DNA from: an uncultured Sulfitobacter sp.
GTDB taxonomy: Bacteria; Pseudomonadota; Alphaproteobacteria; Rhodobacterales; Rhodobacteraceae
Direction: 5' to 3'
Assembly (NCBI GenBank): GCA_913060815.1
Contig: CAJXSZ010000004.1
Coordinates: 62,001-126,000 of the forward strand
DNA: 64,000 nucleotides
The translations under genes and the position numbers were made by a program. Of this stretch, positions 1 to 8,525 are shown one piece after another. The notes beneath the pieces are model-generated. The model ran no database searches. It was not told the origin of the DNA and worked only from the letters and a program-made list of their open reading frames with translations. Numbering within the stretch: the stretch's first letter is position 1; every line of letters begins with the position of its first letter.

Positions 1-62
1 ACAGATGAAATCAGGGGTGCCGTAGCGGCAGTAGATTACTGGCCCCGCACGATGTCGGGATT

Positions 63-1439
63 TTAAGTAGGGGCTGGAGAAGACGGCAAAACACGGATTA
101 ACTGGACGTAGAATTCGATACCGCCCCTTTTACGATAGTCCATGCCGAGGAGCCCGCCATGCGCCTCGATGATCTGTTTATAGACGGCTAGCCTTGAACT
201 TTTTCCCTCCTTGGGGCGGGGCGCCACGCTTTGCAGCTGCCTTGAAATAGTGAATTCGGGGGTGCGGTATGCGGTGTCCATCTCTTCCCCTTGGTCCGAG
301 ATATTAATGCGTACATGCTCGGGCGTTGCAGCCACACACATGCTCACCTCACTCCCTCGAGTAGACAAGCTGACGGCATGGTACAGAAGCTCCGTAATCA
401 TCTGCTCGAGCTGCCTGGGATCAGCGCGCACGATGATATCGGTATCAACAGGCAGCATCTTTAGCGTACTGCCGTGCGCGCGTGCGGAGGATCGGGCGTT
501 CGTCACAGCAGCGGCAACTAGACGCGCTAATTGTACGTCGCGAAAGTCGAATGTCATCTCGTCGATCTTGAATGCGTGAGAGTCCAGCAGCTCGTCAACT
601 TGCGTCGCGAGACGCGCCGTATTGCGCTGCGCCGTTGTGAGCGCCTGCATCGCAACTTTGGGCAGCGGACCAGACGCGCTTGCCATACCAAGGGAGGTAC
701 GAATGGACGTAAGCGGTGCGCGGACTTCATTTCTGACAATCGAGAGAGCGTGGGCTGTGTCATCCAGTGCTCTGACGGCGCGCGCTTTCTCGGAGCGCAG
801 CTGTGCCAGTTGGCATCGATTATCACGATCATACCGTCGATACATATTGGAGGCGTCGACAACAAAATAGAATGCAAACAAGCTTGTAAAAAAGACGAGC
901 CACGCATTCTGGTCAGACAGACCTTCTGAAGAGAGGACATCCGCAAAAGGGATCGCCAGAGCCGTCATGCCATAGAAGAACAATTGGATCACCAGCGCCG
1001 ACAATAGCTGATGTGCATTCGTGGCCGTAAACACAGCAGCCGCCAATATATAGAGCGTCGCGATAAAGCTGTTTCCACCAGATGCAGCAAATGCAATGGA
1101 CAGCGCGAAAAAGCTGATCATCAAAGAACTGTAGAGCACCCCCATATGAATGCGGCGCAAAACAATCCTGATCGAAGGGCGGTTATCGTCGCGCAAATTG
1201 CGGGCTTGCCGAGATGTGCGCCCGTCAAAAGCCTCGGAGATGATGATTAGGATGGTTGAGACGGCGACGTATTCCGACCCGACGTAAAAAGCCAGAAGCA
1301 CCAATGCTACGGCGAAAAACAACAGCCGTCTCGCCCCCAGCGAAGTTTGTCGCTCGGCATAGGCGTGCAGGCGGGCTGCCGCTGCATCGTGCTCGGCGCA
1401 GGCCCGTGCCAGAATGCGGGGTCTGAAAAGGATGCTCAT
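63..1439 (-). CDS. Degenerate histidine-kinase-like membrane protein
   Basis: A 458-residue protein with about 200 N-terminal residues rich in hydrophobic segments (roughly 38-66, 101-119, 125-165 and 180-196), then a short linker and a cytoplasmic region laid out like HisKA plus HATPase_c. The conserved catalytic elements are missing. The H-box reads RNEVRAPL, so the phosphoacceptor His is Asn237. The N-box reads ELLYHA around 350-355 without its Asn. The G1 box is DQGEE and the G2 region around 412-429 lacks its glycines. By family knowledge such a protein should neither bind ATP normally nor autophosphorylate, so it may be a pseudokinase that dimerises with or inhibits another sensor kinase. 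No response regulator is visible beside it. The start is ATG, without a clear ribosome-binding site. The fold assignment is fairly firm; the role is inference. Confidence 0.75.
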   Translation of the reverse strand: MSILFRPRILARACAEHDAAAARLHAYAERQTSLGARRLLFFAVALVLLAFYVGSEYVAVSTILIIISEAFDGRTSRQARNLRDDNRPSIRIVLRRIHMGVLYSSLMISFFALSIAFAASGGNSFIATLYILAAAVFTATNAHQLLSALVIQLFFYGMTALAIPFADVLSSEGLSDQNAWLVFFTSLFAFYFVVDASNMYRRYDRDNRCQLAQLRSEKARAVRALDDTAHALSIVRNEVRAPLTSIRTSLGMASASGPLPKVAMQALTTAQRNTARLATQVDELLDSHAFKIDEMTFDFRDVQLARLVAAAVTNARSSARAHGSTLKMLPVDTDIIVRADPRQLEQMITELLYHAVSLSTRGSEVSMCVAATPEHVRINISDQGEEMDTAYRTPEFTISRQLQSVAPRPKEGKSSRLAVYKQIIEAHGGLLGMDYRKRGGIEFYVQLIRVLPSSPAPT

Positions 1440-1503
1440 GCCGTAAGTCCATACACTTTGCGCGCAGGCCTAGTGTCGGAATGGTTCGGAAATGTGGCAG
1501 AAT

Positions 1504-1521
1504 GCGCGGCTTTCGCCGCGC
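1504..1521. terminator. Perfect 7-bp hairpin between two minus-strand genes
   Basis: GCGCGGC-TTTC-GCCGCGC is a perfect stem with a four-base loop. A run of four T follows it on the plus strand only, while both neighbouring genes are on the minus strand, where the transcript would carry a GAAA tetraloop and no U-run. It may end or stabilise the transcript of the monooxygenase gene just upstream. The hairpin is certain; its function is inferred. Confidence 0.5.
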
Positions 1522-1555
1522 CTTTTAGACAAACTTGAACTAATTAATCTGGCGT

Positions 1556-1867
1556 TCAGGCGATGCGCTGGATCGCCGTAAAGCTCTCGAAAACAGGTGT
1601 CCCTTCATAAAGCTTTGCCGTCTCTTTCGCGCCTTTATGCGAGCTGCGGAACGCGTCGCTTTTGGTCCAGCCGCGGAATGCGTCCTCGGATGCCCAGACT
1701 GTGTGCGAGGCATAGATGATCTTGCCGTCGATTACGGGACCCTTGAGCATGTGAAACTCGACAAACCCCTCCATCTGTTTGAGGTTGCTGTCGCGGTTCA
1801 GCCAGAGCGCCTCAAAGGCTTCGGCATTATCGGTTGTAACGGTAAAGCGGTTCATGGCGAGGTACAT
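1556..1867 (-). CDS. IsdG/HmoA-like antibiotic biosynthesis monooxygenase (ABM) protein
   Basis: A 103-residue dimeric alpha-beta barrel protein of the ABM family, most like the haem-degrading IsdG/HmoA branch. Residues matching the IsdG catalytic triad are at almost the same positions: Asn6, Trp67 and His77, with the W-x9-H spacing in GWTKSDAFRSSH. IsdG-type enzymes open haem oxidatively and release iron. The ORF-track start adds 34 residues of low-quality sequence. I chose the internal ATG (MYLAMNRF), which has GGAG a few bases upstream and gives the family's usual length of about 100. The gene lies 73 bp downstream of the citrate-lyase-like gene on the same strand. No haem uptake gene is nearby, so the substrate is unproven. 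Confidence 0.75.
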   Translation of the reverse strand: MYLAMNRFTVTTDNAEAFEALWLNRDSNLKQMEGFVEFHMLKGPVIDGKIIYASHTVWASEDAFRGWTKSDAFRSSHKGAKETAKLYEGTPVFESFTAIQRIA

Positions 1868-1940
1868 TGCGGTCTCCTGTTTGGTCTCTGCCTTCTTTAG
1901 CATGAGGGTGCTCGGAGTGCAGTCAGTATCCCGACCTCCA

Positions 1941-3458
1941 TCATGCCCAATCAAGCAGCCCTCCTGCACGATCTTCTATAAGCAGGCGCGGGACTTTGGC
2001 GGGTTCACATCGGCTGCGCTGTGCCGCATCCAAGGCCAGCTCTGAAAGCTGTGCGAACGTGGAAACATCTATGCCAGCGCGACGCAGGTCGCTCGCGATG
2101 TCAGGGCGGCGCGGATTCACAGCGATGCCCTGATCGGTTACGATGACATCCACGCTTTTGCCGTGCGTAGTAACGCCGCGCGCGTGATCGACCAGCTTGG
2201 CAAAGCCCCCCGCCGTCAGTCCTGTAGTCACAATCGTCAGGGCCGCGCCCTGTGCTGCATCAGGATGCCCGCCCGGCCCGCCGATCAGCCGCCCATCCCC
2301 GCCGATGGTGACGTTAACGTTGAACTGGCTGTCGACCTCGACTGCGCCCAAGATCATCACGCCAAGCCCGTTCACCACCGCATCAGGCATCAACGGACTA
2401 GCGTATTGCGCCGCACTCATTGCCAAGTGATCGGGATTGGTGATCGAAGATTGCACCGCCCCACCGTCGAAACACTGCACGTCGTGGATGCGCTCGAACA
2501 GGCCGGCCTGTTGCAACGCTACATGGCTGCCTGTGATTCCACCCGAGAGGAAGCTGCCCCGCACGCCCGCGTGTGCCATAGCGTGCCCGATCACAGTGAC
2601 CGCACTTAGCGAATACCCACCCGCGCCCGTTTGCAAGGAAAGCCCGTCGCGCATCAGGCCCGTTGCAGCGATGACCTGTGCGACCAGATCGCCAATCTGG
2701 CGTGCTTGTGGCGTCTGCGAAGCGAGGGTTGTGTCCGAGGCAATGCCACTCACCTCTCCTGGATTGGGGAATGGGATCACCGCATCGACCTGCTGTGCGG
2801 GGATGTCTGTGTGCGGTATTGTGCCTACCGTGATCTCGTGGCTGCATACAACCGTGCGGCGTGCAAAAGCGGTATCAACCATCGCATAGCCAAGTGGCCC
2901 GCAGGGCAATGCCCCCCCGCGTCCCGTGCAGGCTCCATCAGCCTGCGCCAGAGATGCGCCGACAAAGGCGACGTCGATTTTGAGCTCACCCGTGCTGATC
3001 GCCCGCGCACGGCCACCGTGGCTTTGCAAAAGCGCTGGTCCGCGCAGCGCGCTTGATAACATTGCGTCGGTGACAGCTCCCTTTGCGTAATCCGTGATCA
3101 CATCGCCAATGACGCCGCTGTTGATGTGCGCGGCCAAAGGAGCATGCACGGGAAACAGGGAGCTGGGCGCGATGGTAAGCCCGCGCAACCCGCGCCGCGC
3201 GGCCTCCTCCAGCACAGCGTTCATCAGCTGGTCACCGTTGCGGTAATGGTGGTGGAACGAAAGCACCGCACCATCGCCAATATCGAAGCGGTCGAAGGCC
3301 GCCGACAGATTGGCCAACTGTTTGTCCGACTGATCGGCGCTTGCACGTGGCTGGATAAGGGCGCGCGAGGATACGGGGGCAGGATGCGCCACACCCAATG
3401 GCGTCCGCTGGGGCCAAGCCAAACCCGCGATCCGCGATTGTCTGTTGTCAGTCTGCAT
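1941..3458 (-). CDS. citF: Citrate lyase alpha subunit (citrate CoA-transferase)
   Basis: A 505-residue protein matching the citrate lyase alpha chain along its whole length (family about 500-510). In the classical complex CitF moves citrate onto the acyl carrier protein CitD in exchange for acetate (EC 2.8.3.10), and CitE then cleaves the citryl thioester. Recognisable blocks include the glycine-rich SLQTGAGGYSLSA region, SGGITGSHVALQQAG and the C-terminal VIVTDQGIAVNPRR. I started at the second Met (MQTDN), which has AGGAG just upstream, rather than the Met seven codons earlier. CitD, CitE and the CitC/G/X maturation genes are not in the window, so this may be an orphan CoA-transferase acting on another organic acid. 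It diverges from the MoxR ATPase gene with 65 bp between the starts. Confidence 0.85.
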   Translation of the reverse strand: MQTDNRQSRIAGLAWPQRTPLGVAHPAPVSSRALIQPRASADQSDKQLANLSAAFDRFDIGDGAVLSFHHHYRNGDQLMNAVLEEAARRGLRGLTIAPSSLFPVHAPLAAHINSGVIGDVITDYAKGAVTDAMLSSALRGPALLQSHGGRARAISTGELKIDVAFVGASLAQADGACTGRGGALPCGPLGYAMVDTAFARRTVVCSHEITVGTIPHTDIPAQQVDAVIPFPNPGEVSGIASDTTLASQTPQARQIGDLVAQVIAATGLMRDGLSLQTGAGGYSLSAVTVIGHAMAHAGVRGSFLSGGITGSHVALQQAGLFERIHDVQCFDGGAVQSSITNPDHLAMSAAQYASPLMPDAVVNGLGVMILGAVEVDSQFNVNVTIGGDGRLIGGPGGHPDAAQGAALTIVTTGLTAGGFAKLVDHARGVTTHGKSVDVIVTDQGIAVNPRRPDIASDLRRAGIDVSTFAQLSELALDAAQRSRCEPAKVPRLLIEDRAGGLLDWA

Positions 3459-3523
3459 TGCTCCTGCCCGCCCTTGCATCCGCTTGTCGCCCCGCTACCC
3501 TTTGCACAAAGGAGCGCACGCCT

Positions 3524-4630
3524 ATGTCTGTCAACACCACACCTATCTCGGCAGGGGCCGCTTTGCGCGCATTGCGTGCAGGGTTTGCCGCCCAACAAGC
3601 GGGGCAGATGACAGCGTCATGGATGCTGCACGGACGTCCCGGCATTGGCAAGACAGAGATCGTGCAACAGCTGGCGGATGAGACGGAAAGCCGCCTGTTC
3701 GATCTGCGCCTCACCACGATAGAGCCGCAGGATTTGCGCGGTTTGCCCTTCTATGACCACGCCGAGAAACGCACCGTCTGGTATCCGCCCAAGGACTTGC
3801 CAAGGGATGAGGGCCACCCGACCATACTGTTTCTTGATGAGCTGACGGCTGCAGCTCCTTCGCTACAGCCAACGGTTTACGGCCTGCTGCAAGAGCGCCG
3901 CGTAGGCCAGCACAGCCTGCCCGAAAACACCTTTATCATTGCGGCGGGGAATATGGTCGAAGACGGAGCTGTGGCCTATGAGATGGGTACTGCCCTGTCG
4001 GATCGTCTGATCCATCTGAGCCTACGGGCCGAGGCGGGTGACTGGCTTTCCTCTTATGCCGTGCCGCAAAACCTGCACCCTGCAGTGACGGCGTTCATTC
4101 GTACACGCCCCGACCTGCTCGACACGACCGAAGAGACGCTGAGGCGCGGCCAGATGATCGCCTGCACGCCGCGATCCTGGGCGCGGGTAAGCGCCATTTT
4201 GCACGCAGTGGAGGACAAGCATCTGCGCGATACGCTGATCGCGGGTACTCTAGGCGACGCTGCAGCGGCGGAGTTCATCCTGATCGTGAACGACATCGCC
4301 GCCACCGTGCAGGCGCAAGCCATGATTGAGGAAGAAGGCCGTGGGCGATTGGCGCTGTATCCAAGCAGTCTGCATGGGTTGACCGCGCTGATCTATGCGC
4401 TGGTGACCTTGGCCGAGGAAGATACGCTGTCCGCAACAATCGACGTCATGGCGGGCATCGCCAGTTTGGCAGAGGACAGGATCGAGCCAGAATTTGCGCG
4501 CTTGCCGTTGGGTGAATTGGTCACCTATGGCTTCGAGCTGTTGATCGACAAAGCGCTTGCCAACGGGTGGCAGGAGGCCTTCCGCAACTCACACTCCTAC
4601 GCCGACTACCTTGCGTCCCGTGACGGCTGA
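3524..4630 (+). CDS. MoxR-type AAA+ ATPase
   Basis: A 368-residue AAA+ ATPase of the MoxR group. Walker A is GRPGIGKT (37-44), Walker B is ILFLDEL (about 101-107), and a sensor-1-like AAGN and an arginine-finger region follow. MoxR ATPases act as chaperones or remodelling factors with a VWA-domain partner, often inserting metal cofactors or maturing complexes. That partner is encoded immediately downstream, overlapping this gene. The track's upstream extension was discarded because ATG 3524 has AAAGGAG nine bases upstream. The target complex cannot be read from the neighbourhood. Family assignment is strong. Confidence 0.88.
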   Translation: MSVNTTPISAGAALRALRAGFAAQQAGQMTASWMLHGRPGIGKTEIVQQLADETESRLFDLRLTTIEPQDLRGLPFYDHAEKRTVWYPPKDLPRDEGHPTILFLDELTAAAPSLQPTVYGLLQERRVGQHSLPENTFIIAAGNMVEDGAVAYEMGTALSDRLIHLSLRAEAGDWLSSYAVPQNLHPAVTAFIRTRPDLLDTTEETLRRGQMIACTPRSWARVSAILHAVEDKHLRDTLIAGTLGDAAAAEFILIVNDIAATVQAQAMIEEEGRGRLALYPSSLHGLTALIYALVTLAEEDTLSATIDVMAGIASLAEDRIEPEFARLPLGELVTYGFELLIDKALANGWQEAFRNSHSYADYLASRDG

Positions 4631-5861
4631 ACGCCACAGCACGCGGGCTAGTCCTGCTCTGCGCGCTTTGGCAGAAGCTGACCCTGCTATTGCGGCGCTC
4701 TCGCTGTGGTGTGCGCATCGCGACGGGCCGCAGACGGCCACCATGGGCGAGACGATCACCTATGGCCCTGCCTTCGAGGCGCTGCCCCTGCACGAGCAAA
4801 TGGGACTGGCCGCACATCACGTCCTGCATGTGGCGCTACGCCATTCCTCCCGTGCCGCCGCACTTGAGGCGCGATTGGGGGAGGGGTTTGATGCAGCACT
4901 CTTTAACCTCGCCGCAGATGCGCTGATCAATGAGGCTGTGCTGGCGGGGGATCATGCTTTGCCGCGCCCTGCGGTTCTGGCGACTTCGCTGATCCACCAA
5001 GCTTTGGGTCCAAATCTGACAAGTGCGGATGTGTTGGGCGACTGGGACGCCGAGCGGCTTTACTTCGCGTTGCGCGGGCAAGGGGGGGACGGGACGGGCC
5101 GCGAGGGAGAGACGCAGGCCTATGCGCAAGCGAAGGAGTTCGAGGCGGATCTGGAACAGGAAACAGGGACGGGAGAGGAAGGCGACGCCGTGCAAGATGC
5201 TGCACGCTGGCGCCAGCATCTGACCCGCGCCATGGACGCAGGGCGCAGCGCGGGGCGCGGCATCGGGCGCATCGGTCACCGCCTTGCCGATGTGGCCCAG
5301 CCGCGTGTCCCATGGGAGCAGATGCTGCGCCGCCTGCTGAGCCAAGCGGTCATGCAAGCACCTCAACACAGCCCCGGCCGTCCATCGCGTCGCTGGATCG
5401 CGAGCACGGCGCAGGCGATGCGCGCAAGCACGCCAGAACCGGGGTTCGAGGCGGGATACAAACCGCGCACCGATGTGCCGCGCATCGCCATCGCAATGGA
5501 TGCATCCAGCAGTATTGACGATGCGCGCCTGTCGATGTTTTGGGCCGAGGTCACGGGGATTGCGCGGCGTATGCGCGCCGAATTGCACTTGATGGTGTTT
5601 GATGATGCGATCCGCCACCGCGCGCGGATTGACCCAACGGCGACACAAGTGGCTTTGCCCGAATTGCCGCGTGGGGGCGGCACCGCCTTCATTCCTGTCA
5701 TCCGTGAGGCACAGGAGCTTGGTGTCTCGGCGCTGGTGATCTTTACCGATCTGGAAGGGGATGCAGGTCCGCCGCCGCGTGGCTTGCCCGTGATCTGGGC
5801 CTTGCCCGAGGCAGGTGCGACAGAGCCGCCATTCGGGCGTTTGATTGACCTCTCACGCTAG
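4620..5861 (+). CDS. VWA-like protein with DUF2201-type putative metallopeptidase domain
   Basis: About 413 residues. The N-terminal part resembles the DUF2201 putative metallopeptidase domain (AHHVLHVALRH near 63-73, NLAADALINE near 100), followed by an acidic, Gln/Glu-rich linker. The C-terminal VWA-like domain carries a MIDAS motif DASSSI near residue 294, a Gly-rich GGGTAF loop and VIFTDLEG. It is the standard partner of the MoxR ATPase before it. The expected HExxH zinc motif reads HHVLH, so the catalytic Glu is replaced and peptidase activity is doubtful. I chose GTG 4620, overlapping the ATPase stop by 11 bp; the track start is TTG 4557 and TTG 4611 is also possible. The start is uncertain and the family is good. 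The 3' end overlaps the convergent gene by 9 bp. Confidence 0.78.
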   Translation: MTAERHSTRASPALRALAEADPAIAALSLWCAHRDGPQTATMGETITYGPAFEALPLHEQMGLAAHHVLHVALRHSSRAAALEARLGEGFDAALFNLAADALINEAVLAGDHALPRPAVLATSLIHQALGPNLTSADVLGDWDAERLYFALRGQGGDGTGREGETQAYAQAKEFEADLEQETGTGEEGDAVQDAARWRQHLTRAMDAGRSAGRGIGRIGHRLADVAQPRVPWEQMLRRLLSQAVMQAPQHSPGRPSRRWIASTAQAMRASTPEPGFEAGYKPRTDVPRIAIAMDASSSIDDARLSMFWAEVTGIARRMRAELHLMVFDDAIRHRARIDPTATQVALPELPRGGGTAFIPVIREAQELGVSALVIFTDLEGDAGPPPRGLPVIWALPEAGATEPPFGRLIDLSR

Positions 5862-6524
5862 GGCGGCAGCGAGGCGCGCATGGGCGGACACGCCGCGTGC
5901 GTCAAAGGTGATGTCGCGCAGAAATGTGCCCTGCGACTGGTTCACGCGCTGCAATAGCGCCTCTGTCAACGGCGGCTGAAACAGCATCTCTTGCAATATC
6001 TCGATCTCGAGCTCATCAAGGCGCACCACCTCTGGCCCGTCCTCTGATTGCACTGTGACATAGGTGAGCGGGGCGATGCGCCACAACTCCGACTGCTCGA
6101 CCACCAGATGCAGCTCTCCGCGCTTCATCTCGCGCTTTGCGGCAATTTTGGTCAGCGCAGCGCGGGCTTGGACGCGCAACAGATCAAGTGCCCGCTCGGC
6201 CTCGGCGCCTTCTATCAGACGCGGGCGGCGTGCTTTGGAGACCCGTAAAATCCGCATCTCGACAACCCAGATCATGAAAATCATAAGAATGGGCGCTTGG
6301 GCCATAGGCAGGGCCAGCGCGTTCCAGCTTAGCCCGATGAAGATAAAGGGGCTGAGCGTGAGGATATAGCGGATGGCCTGAAACTCGATGATCAGCCGCA
6401 TGAAGCGCCAAAACCCCAGCGGACCACGGGGCCAAACCGCCACACGGCCAAAGAACTTGCGCGGAAGCTGGCGCACCTTAAGGATGGCAGGGTTACGCAG
6501 GGTGCTATGGGTCAGGATCAGCAT
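5853..6524 (-). CDS. Hypothetical two-helix membrane protein
   Basis: A 223-residue protein I do not recognise. A basic N-terminus is followed by two likely transmembrane helices (about 45-65 and 72-90), then a cytoplasmic-looking region of some 130 residues rich in charged amino acids, ending in a short helical tail. The segment around 95-130 (RVSKARRPRLIEGAEAERALDLLRVQARAAL) looks helical or coiled. The ORF is long, uninterrupted and fits exactly between the VWA gene end and the dehydratase gene, which supports it as real. It converges on the MoxR/VWA pair with a 9-bp overlap, so shared function with them is not implied. Confidence 0.6.
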   Translation of the reverse strand: MLILTHSTLRNPAILKVRQLPRKFFGRVAVWPRGPLGFWRFMRLIIEFQAIRYILTLSPFIFIGLSWNALALPMAQAPILMIFMIWVVEMRILRVSKARRPRLIEGAEAERALDLLRVQARAALTKIAAKREMKRGELHLVVEQSELWRIAPLTYVTVQSEDGPEVVRLDELEIEILQEMLFQPPLTEALLQRVNQSQGTFLRDITFDARGVSAHARLAAALA

Positions 6525-6568
6525 GACTTAGAGATAGCCCGTGGAGCTTCTCGGCAAACCCACAAAAC

Positions 6569-7420
6569 TCAAAACGTTGCTTTGGCCTGCATCGCCAGTC
6601 GGCCCTGTGGGTTGGCAGCGGCGAGGGTGATTGTGCTCCCCTCCTGCCGTGCGTGCAGGCTGAACGCCGCACCATCGAACAGGGGGCTTGCGGCGCGGAA
6701 GTCAAAACTGCGCGGGGAGGTATTTTGCGCGATGCGCTGGGCGAAATCCAATAACAGCGTCGCAATAAGCGGCCCGTGCACAACGAGGCCTGCATGTCCT
6801 TCCACATCACGGGCATAGTCGCGATCATAGTGGATGCGGTGACCGTTGAATGTGAGCGCTGAATACCGAAAGAGCATAACTTCAGAGGGGGTTACCGTCT
6901 CGCTGTGCTGCCAATCGATGCCAACATGCGGGGTTTCGCGCCGTGGCGCATCGGGCGTGGGGTCCTCGCGGTAGACGATATCGTGCTCTTCCCAAAAAGC
7001 GATGCTGTCGGCGGTGCCGACTTCATGCCGCACGGTGACAAAACACAGCGCACCTGTGCTGCCGGTCTTGAGCGCGACATCCGTGATGCGCGACTGCTTC
7101 TGCGCCTGCGCGCCGATTTCAAGCGCATGATCAAAGCCGAACCTGCCCCCCGCCCACATCCGTCGCGGCAGGGCAACAGGGGGCAGGAACCCTCCGCGTT
7201 CTGGATGCCCGTCACGCCCCAATGCGCTGAGCGGGGCGGACTGGAGGAAATAGAGCCAGTGCCACAGGGGCGGCAGCGCATCGCCCACTTCAAGCACAGG
7301 TGCGCGGTCCAGAGTCATCTCCATCAGATTGGCGGGGCCTTGATGCAGCGTGTCGGTGATGGTCTCTGTTTTGTCGATCCATTGGCGCAAAACATCGGGA
7401 TCTAGGGTTGGCTGCATCAT
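6569..7420 (-). CDS. MaoC/HTD2-like hotdog-fold acyl-CoA hydratase/dehydratase
   Basis: A 283-residue double-hotdog protein of the FAS1-like dehydratase/MaoC group, resembling mesaconyl-C4-CoA hydratase and HTD2-type enzymes. The N-terminal hotdog holds RRMWAGGRFGF and the C-terminal half carries the hydratase-2-like signature around TFNGHRIHYD followed by GHAGLVVHGPL, where the His supports water addition or removal at a CoA thioester. The first 15 residues of the track ORF were dropped: ATG 7420 (or the adjacent ATG 7417) is preceded by GAGAGAG. The acyl substrate cannot be told from sequence alone, and no linked pathway genes are next to it. Family confidence is good, substrate confidence low. 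Confidence 0.75.
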   Translation of the reverse strand: MMQPTLDPDVLRQWIDKTETITDTLHQGPANLMEMTLDRAPVLEVGDALPPLWHWLYFLQSAPLSALGRDGHPERGGFLPPVALPRRMWAGGRFGFDHALEIGAQAQKQSRITDVALKTGSTGALCFVTVRHEVGTADSIAFWEEHDIVYREDPTPDAPRRETPHVGIDWQHSETVTPSEVMLFRYSALTFNGHRIHYDRDYARDVEGHAGLVVHGPLIATLLLDFAQRIAQNTSPRSFDFRAASPLFDGAAFSLHARQEGSTITLAAANPQGRLAMQAKATF

Positions 7421-7550
7421 GGCTCTCTCATTGGGATGCGCACAATGTCTGGCCGCAGGCTGCATGCGTCAAGTCGCAGCAGCGTTTTGGCTGCCATATC
7501 TTCTGCGGCAAGCTATGTCCTGCGGAGTGGAACAGTGAAAAGTGTGCGAC

Positions 7551-8525
7551 ATGATCAGCGATTTGAACGACGACCCGATCGACGCGGTCATTACTTGGGT
7601 CGACGGAAAAGACCCCGCACACCGTGCCAAACGCGACCGCTACATGGGGCGATGCGTGGAGAAGCTACACGAGAATGCCAGCAACCCACACCGCTGGGAG
7701 CAGAGCGACGAGATATACTATTGTCTGCACTCCATTCATCACCATGCCCCTTGGATACGCACGATCTGGATCGTGGTGGACGAGGACGCACCCGATCTGG
7801 CGCAACTTTCCCAGACGCTGCGCGACAAAATCCGCATCGCGTTTCACCATGATATTTTTGACGGCCACAACGATGTGCTGCCCACCTTTAATTCCCTCGC
7901 CATCGAGAGCGTGATGTGGCGCATTGACGGTCTGGCCGAGCGGTTCTTGTATTTCAACGATGATGTATTTCTAACAGCACCACTGTTGCCAAGCGATGTT
8001 TTTGACGGTGCGCACCCAGTGTTGCGCGGCGCGTGGGTTGATTATTCAGCGCTGGATGCGGATTGTGAAACGCGTGAAAATCCCGCCTACTTCAACCACT
8101 ACATGCTGATGAATGCCGCGCACCTGTGCGGGGTGGGGGCGAAGCGGCTGTTTGCCTGCGCGCATGTGGTGCATCCTTTGCGGCGCAGTGTGATGGCGGA
8201 TTTGTTCGACAGGCACTCTGATGAATTCCTGCACAACGTAAGGCACCGTTTTCGCCATCTCAGCCAGTTCTCACCGCAGGGCTTGCATACGCAGGCTTGC
8301 ATTGATGCAAAGACCTATCGGTTTTGCGCACGGGGCGATTACCTTCATATTACGAGCGGACAGGGCGCTGGCCTGCCGTCAAGGGACACCCGCGCCCTGC
8401 TGACGGCCGAGGGGTTGGCGAACATAAAAGTTCTCTGTGTGAATGACCTTCCGAAGCTCGAAGCGCTGGTGCCTGATGCGCGTCAGCTGATCCGCGACGC
8501 TGTCGGGATGACATCAACCTTCTAG
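7551..8525 (+). CDS. Stealth-family polysaccharide phosphotransferase
   Basis: About 324 residues with the conserved regions of Stealth proteins: CR1 DAVITWVDG near the N-terminus, CR2 FLYFNDDVFLT in the middle, then YFNHYMLMNAA and a His-rich C-terminal half. Stealth enzymes are hexose- or sugar-1-phosphate transferases that make phosphodiester-linked capsule or exopolysaccharide chains in the cytoplasm. It stands alone here, about 22 kb from the polysaccharide locus in the middle of the window. I prefer ATG 7551 over GTG 7542; neither has a strong ribosome-binding site. It overlaps the convergent 2H phosphoesterase gene by 4 bp. Confidence 0.82.
   Translation: MISDLNDDPIDAVITWVDGKDPAHRAKRDRYMGRCVEKLHENASNPHRWEQSDEIYYCLHSIHHHAPWIRTIWIVVDEDAPDLAQLSQTLRDKIRIAFHHDIFDGHNDVLPTFNSLAIESVMWRIDGLAERFLYFNDDVFLTAPLLPSDVFDGAHPVLRGAWVDYSALDADCETRENPAYFNHYMLMNAAHLCGVGAKRLFACAHVVHPLRRSVMADLFDRHSDEFLHNVRHRFRHLSQFSPQGLHTQACIDAKTYRFCARGDYLHITSGQGAGLPSRDTRALLTAEGLANIKVLCVNDLPKLEALVPDARQLIRDAVGMTSTF

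Noticed and set aside
1-62. Possible end of another gene at the left edge
   Set aside because: Sixty-two bases hold no readable domain or clear start or stop context, so nothing can be supported.
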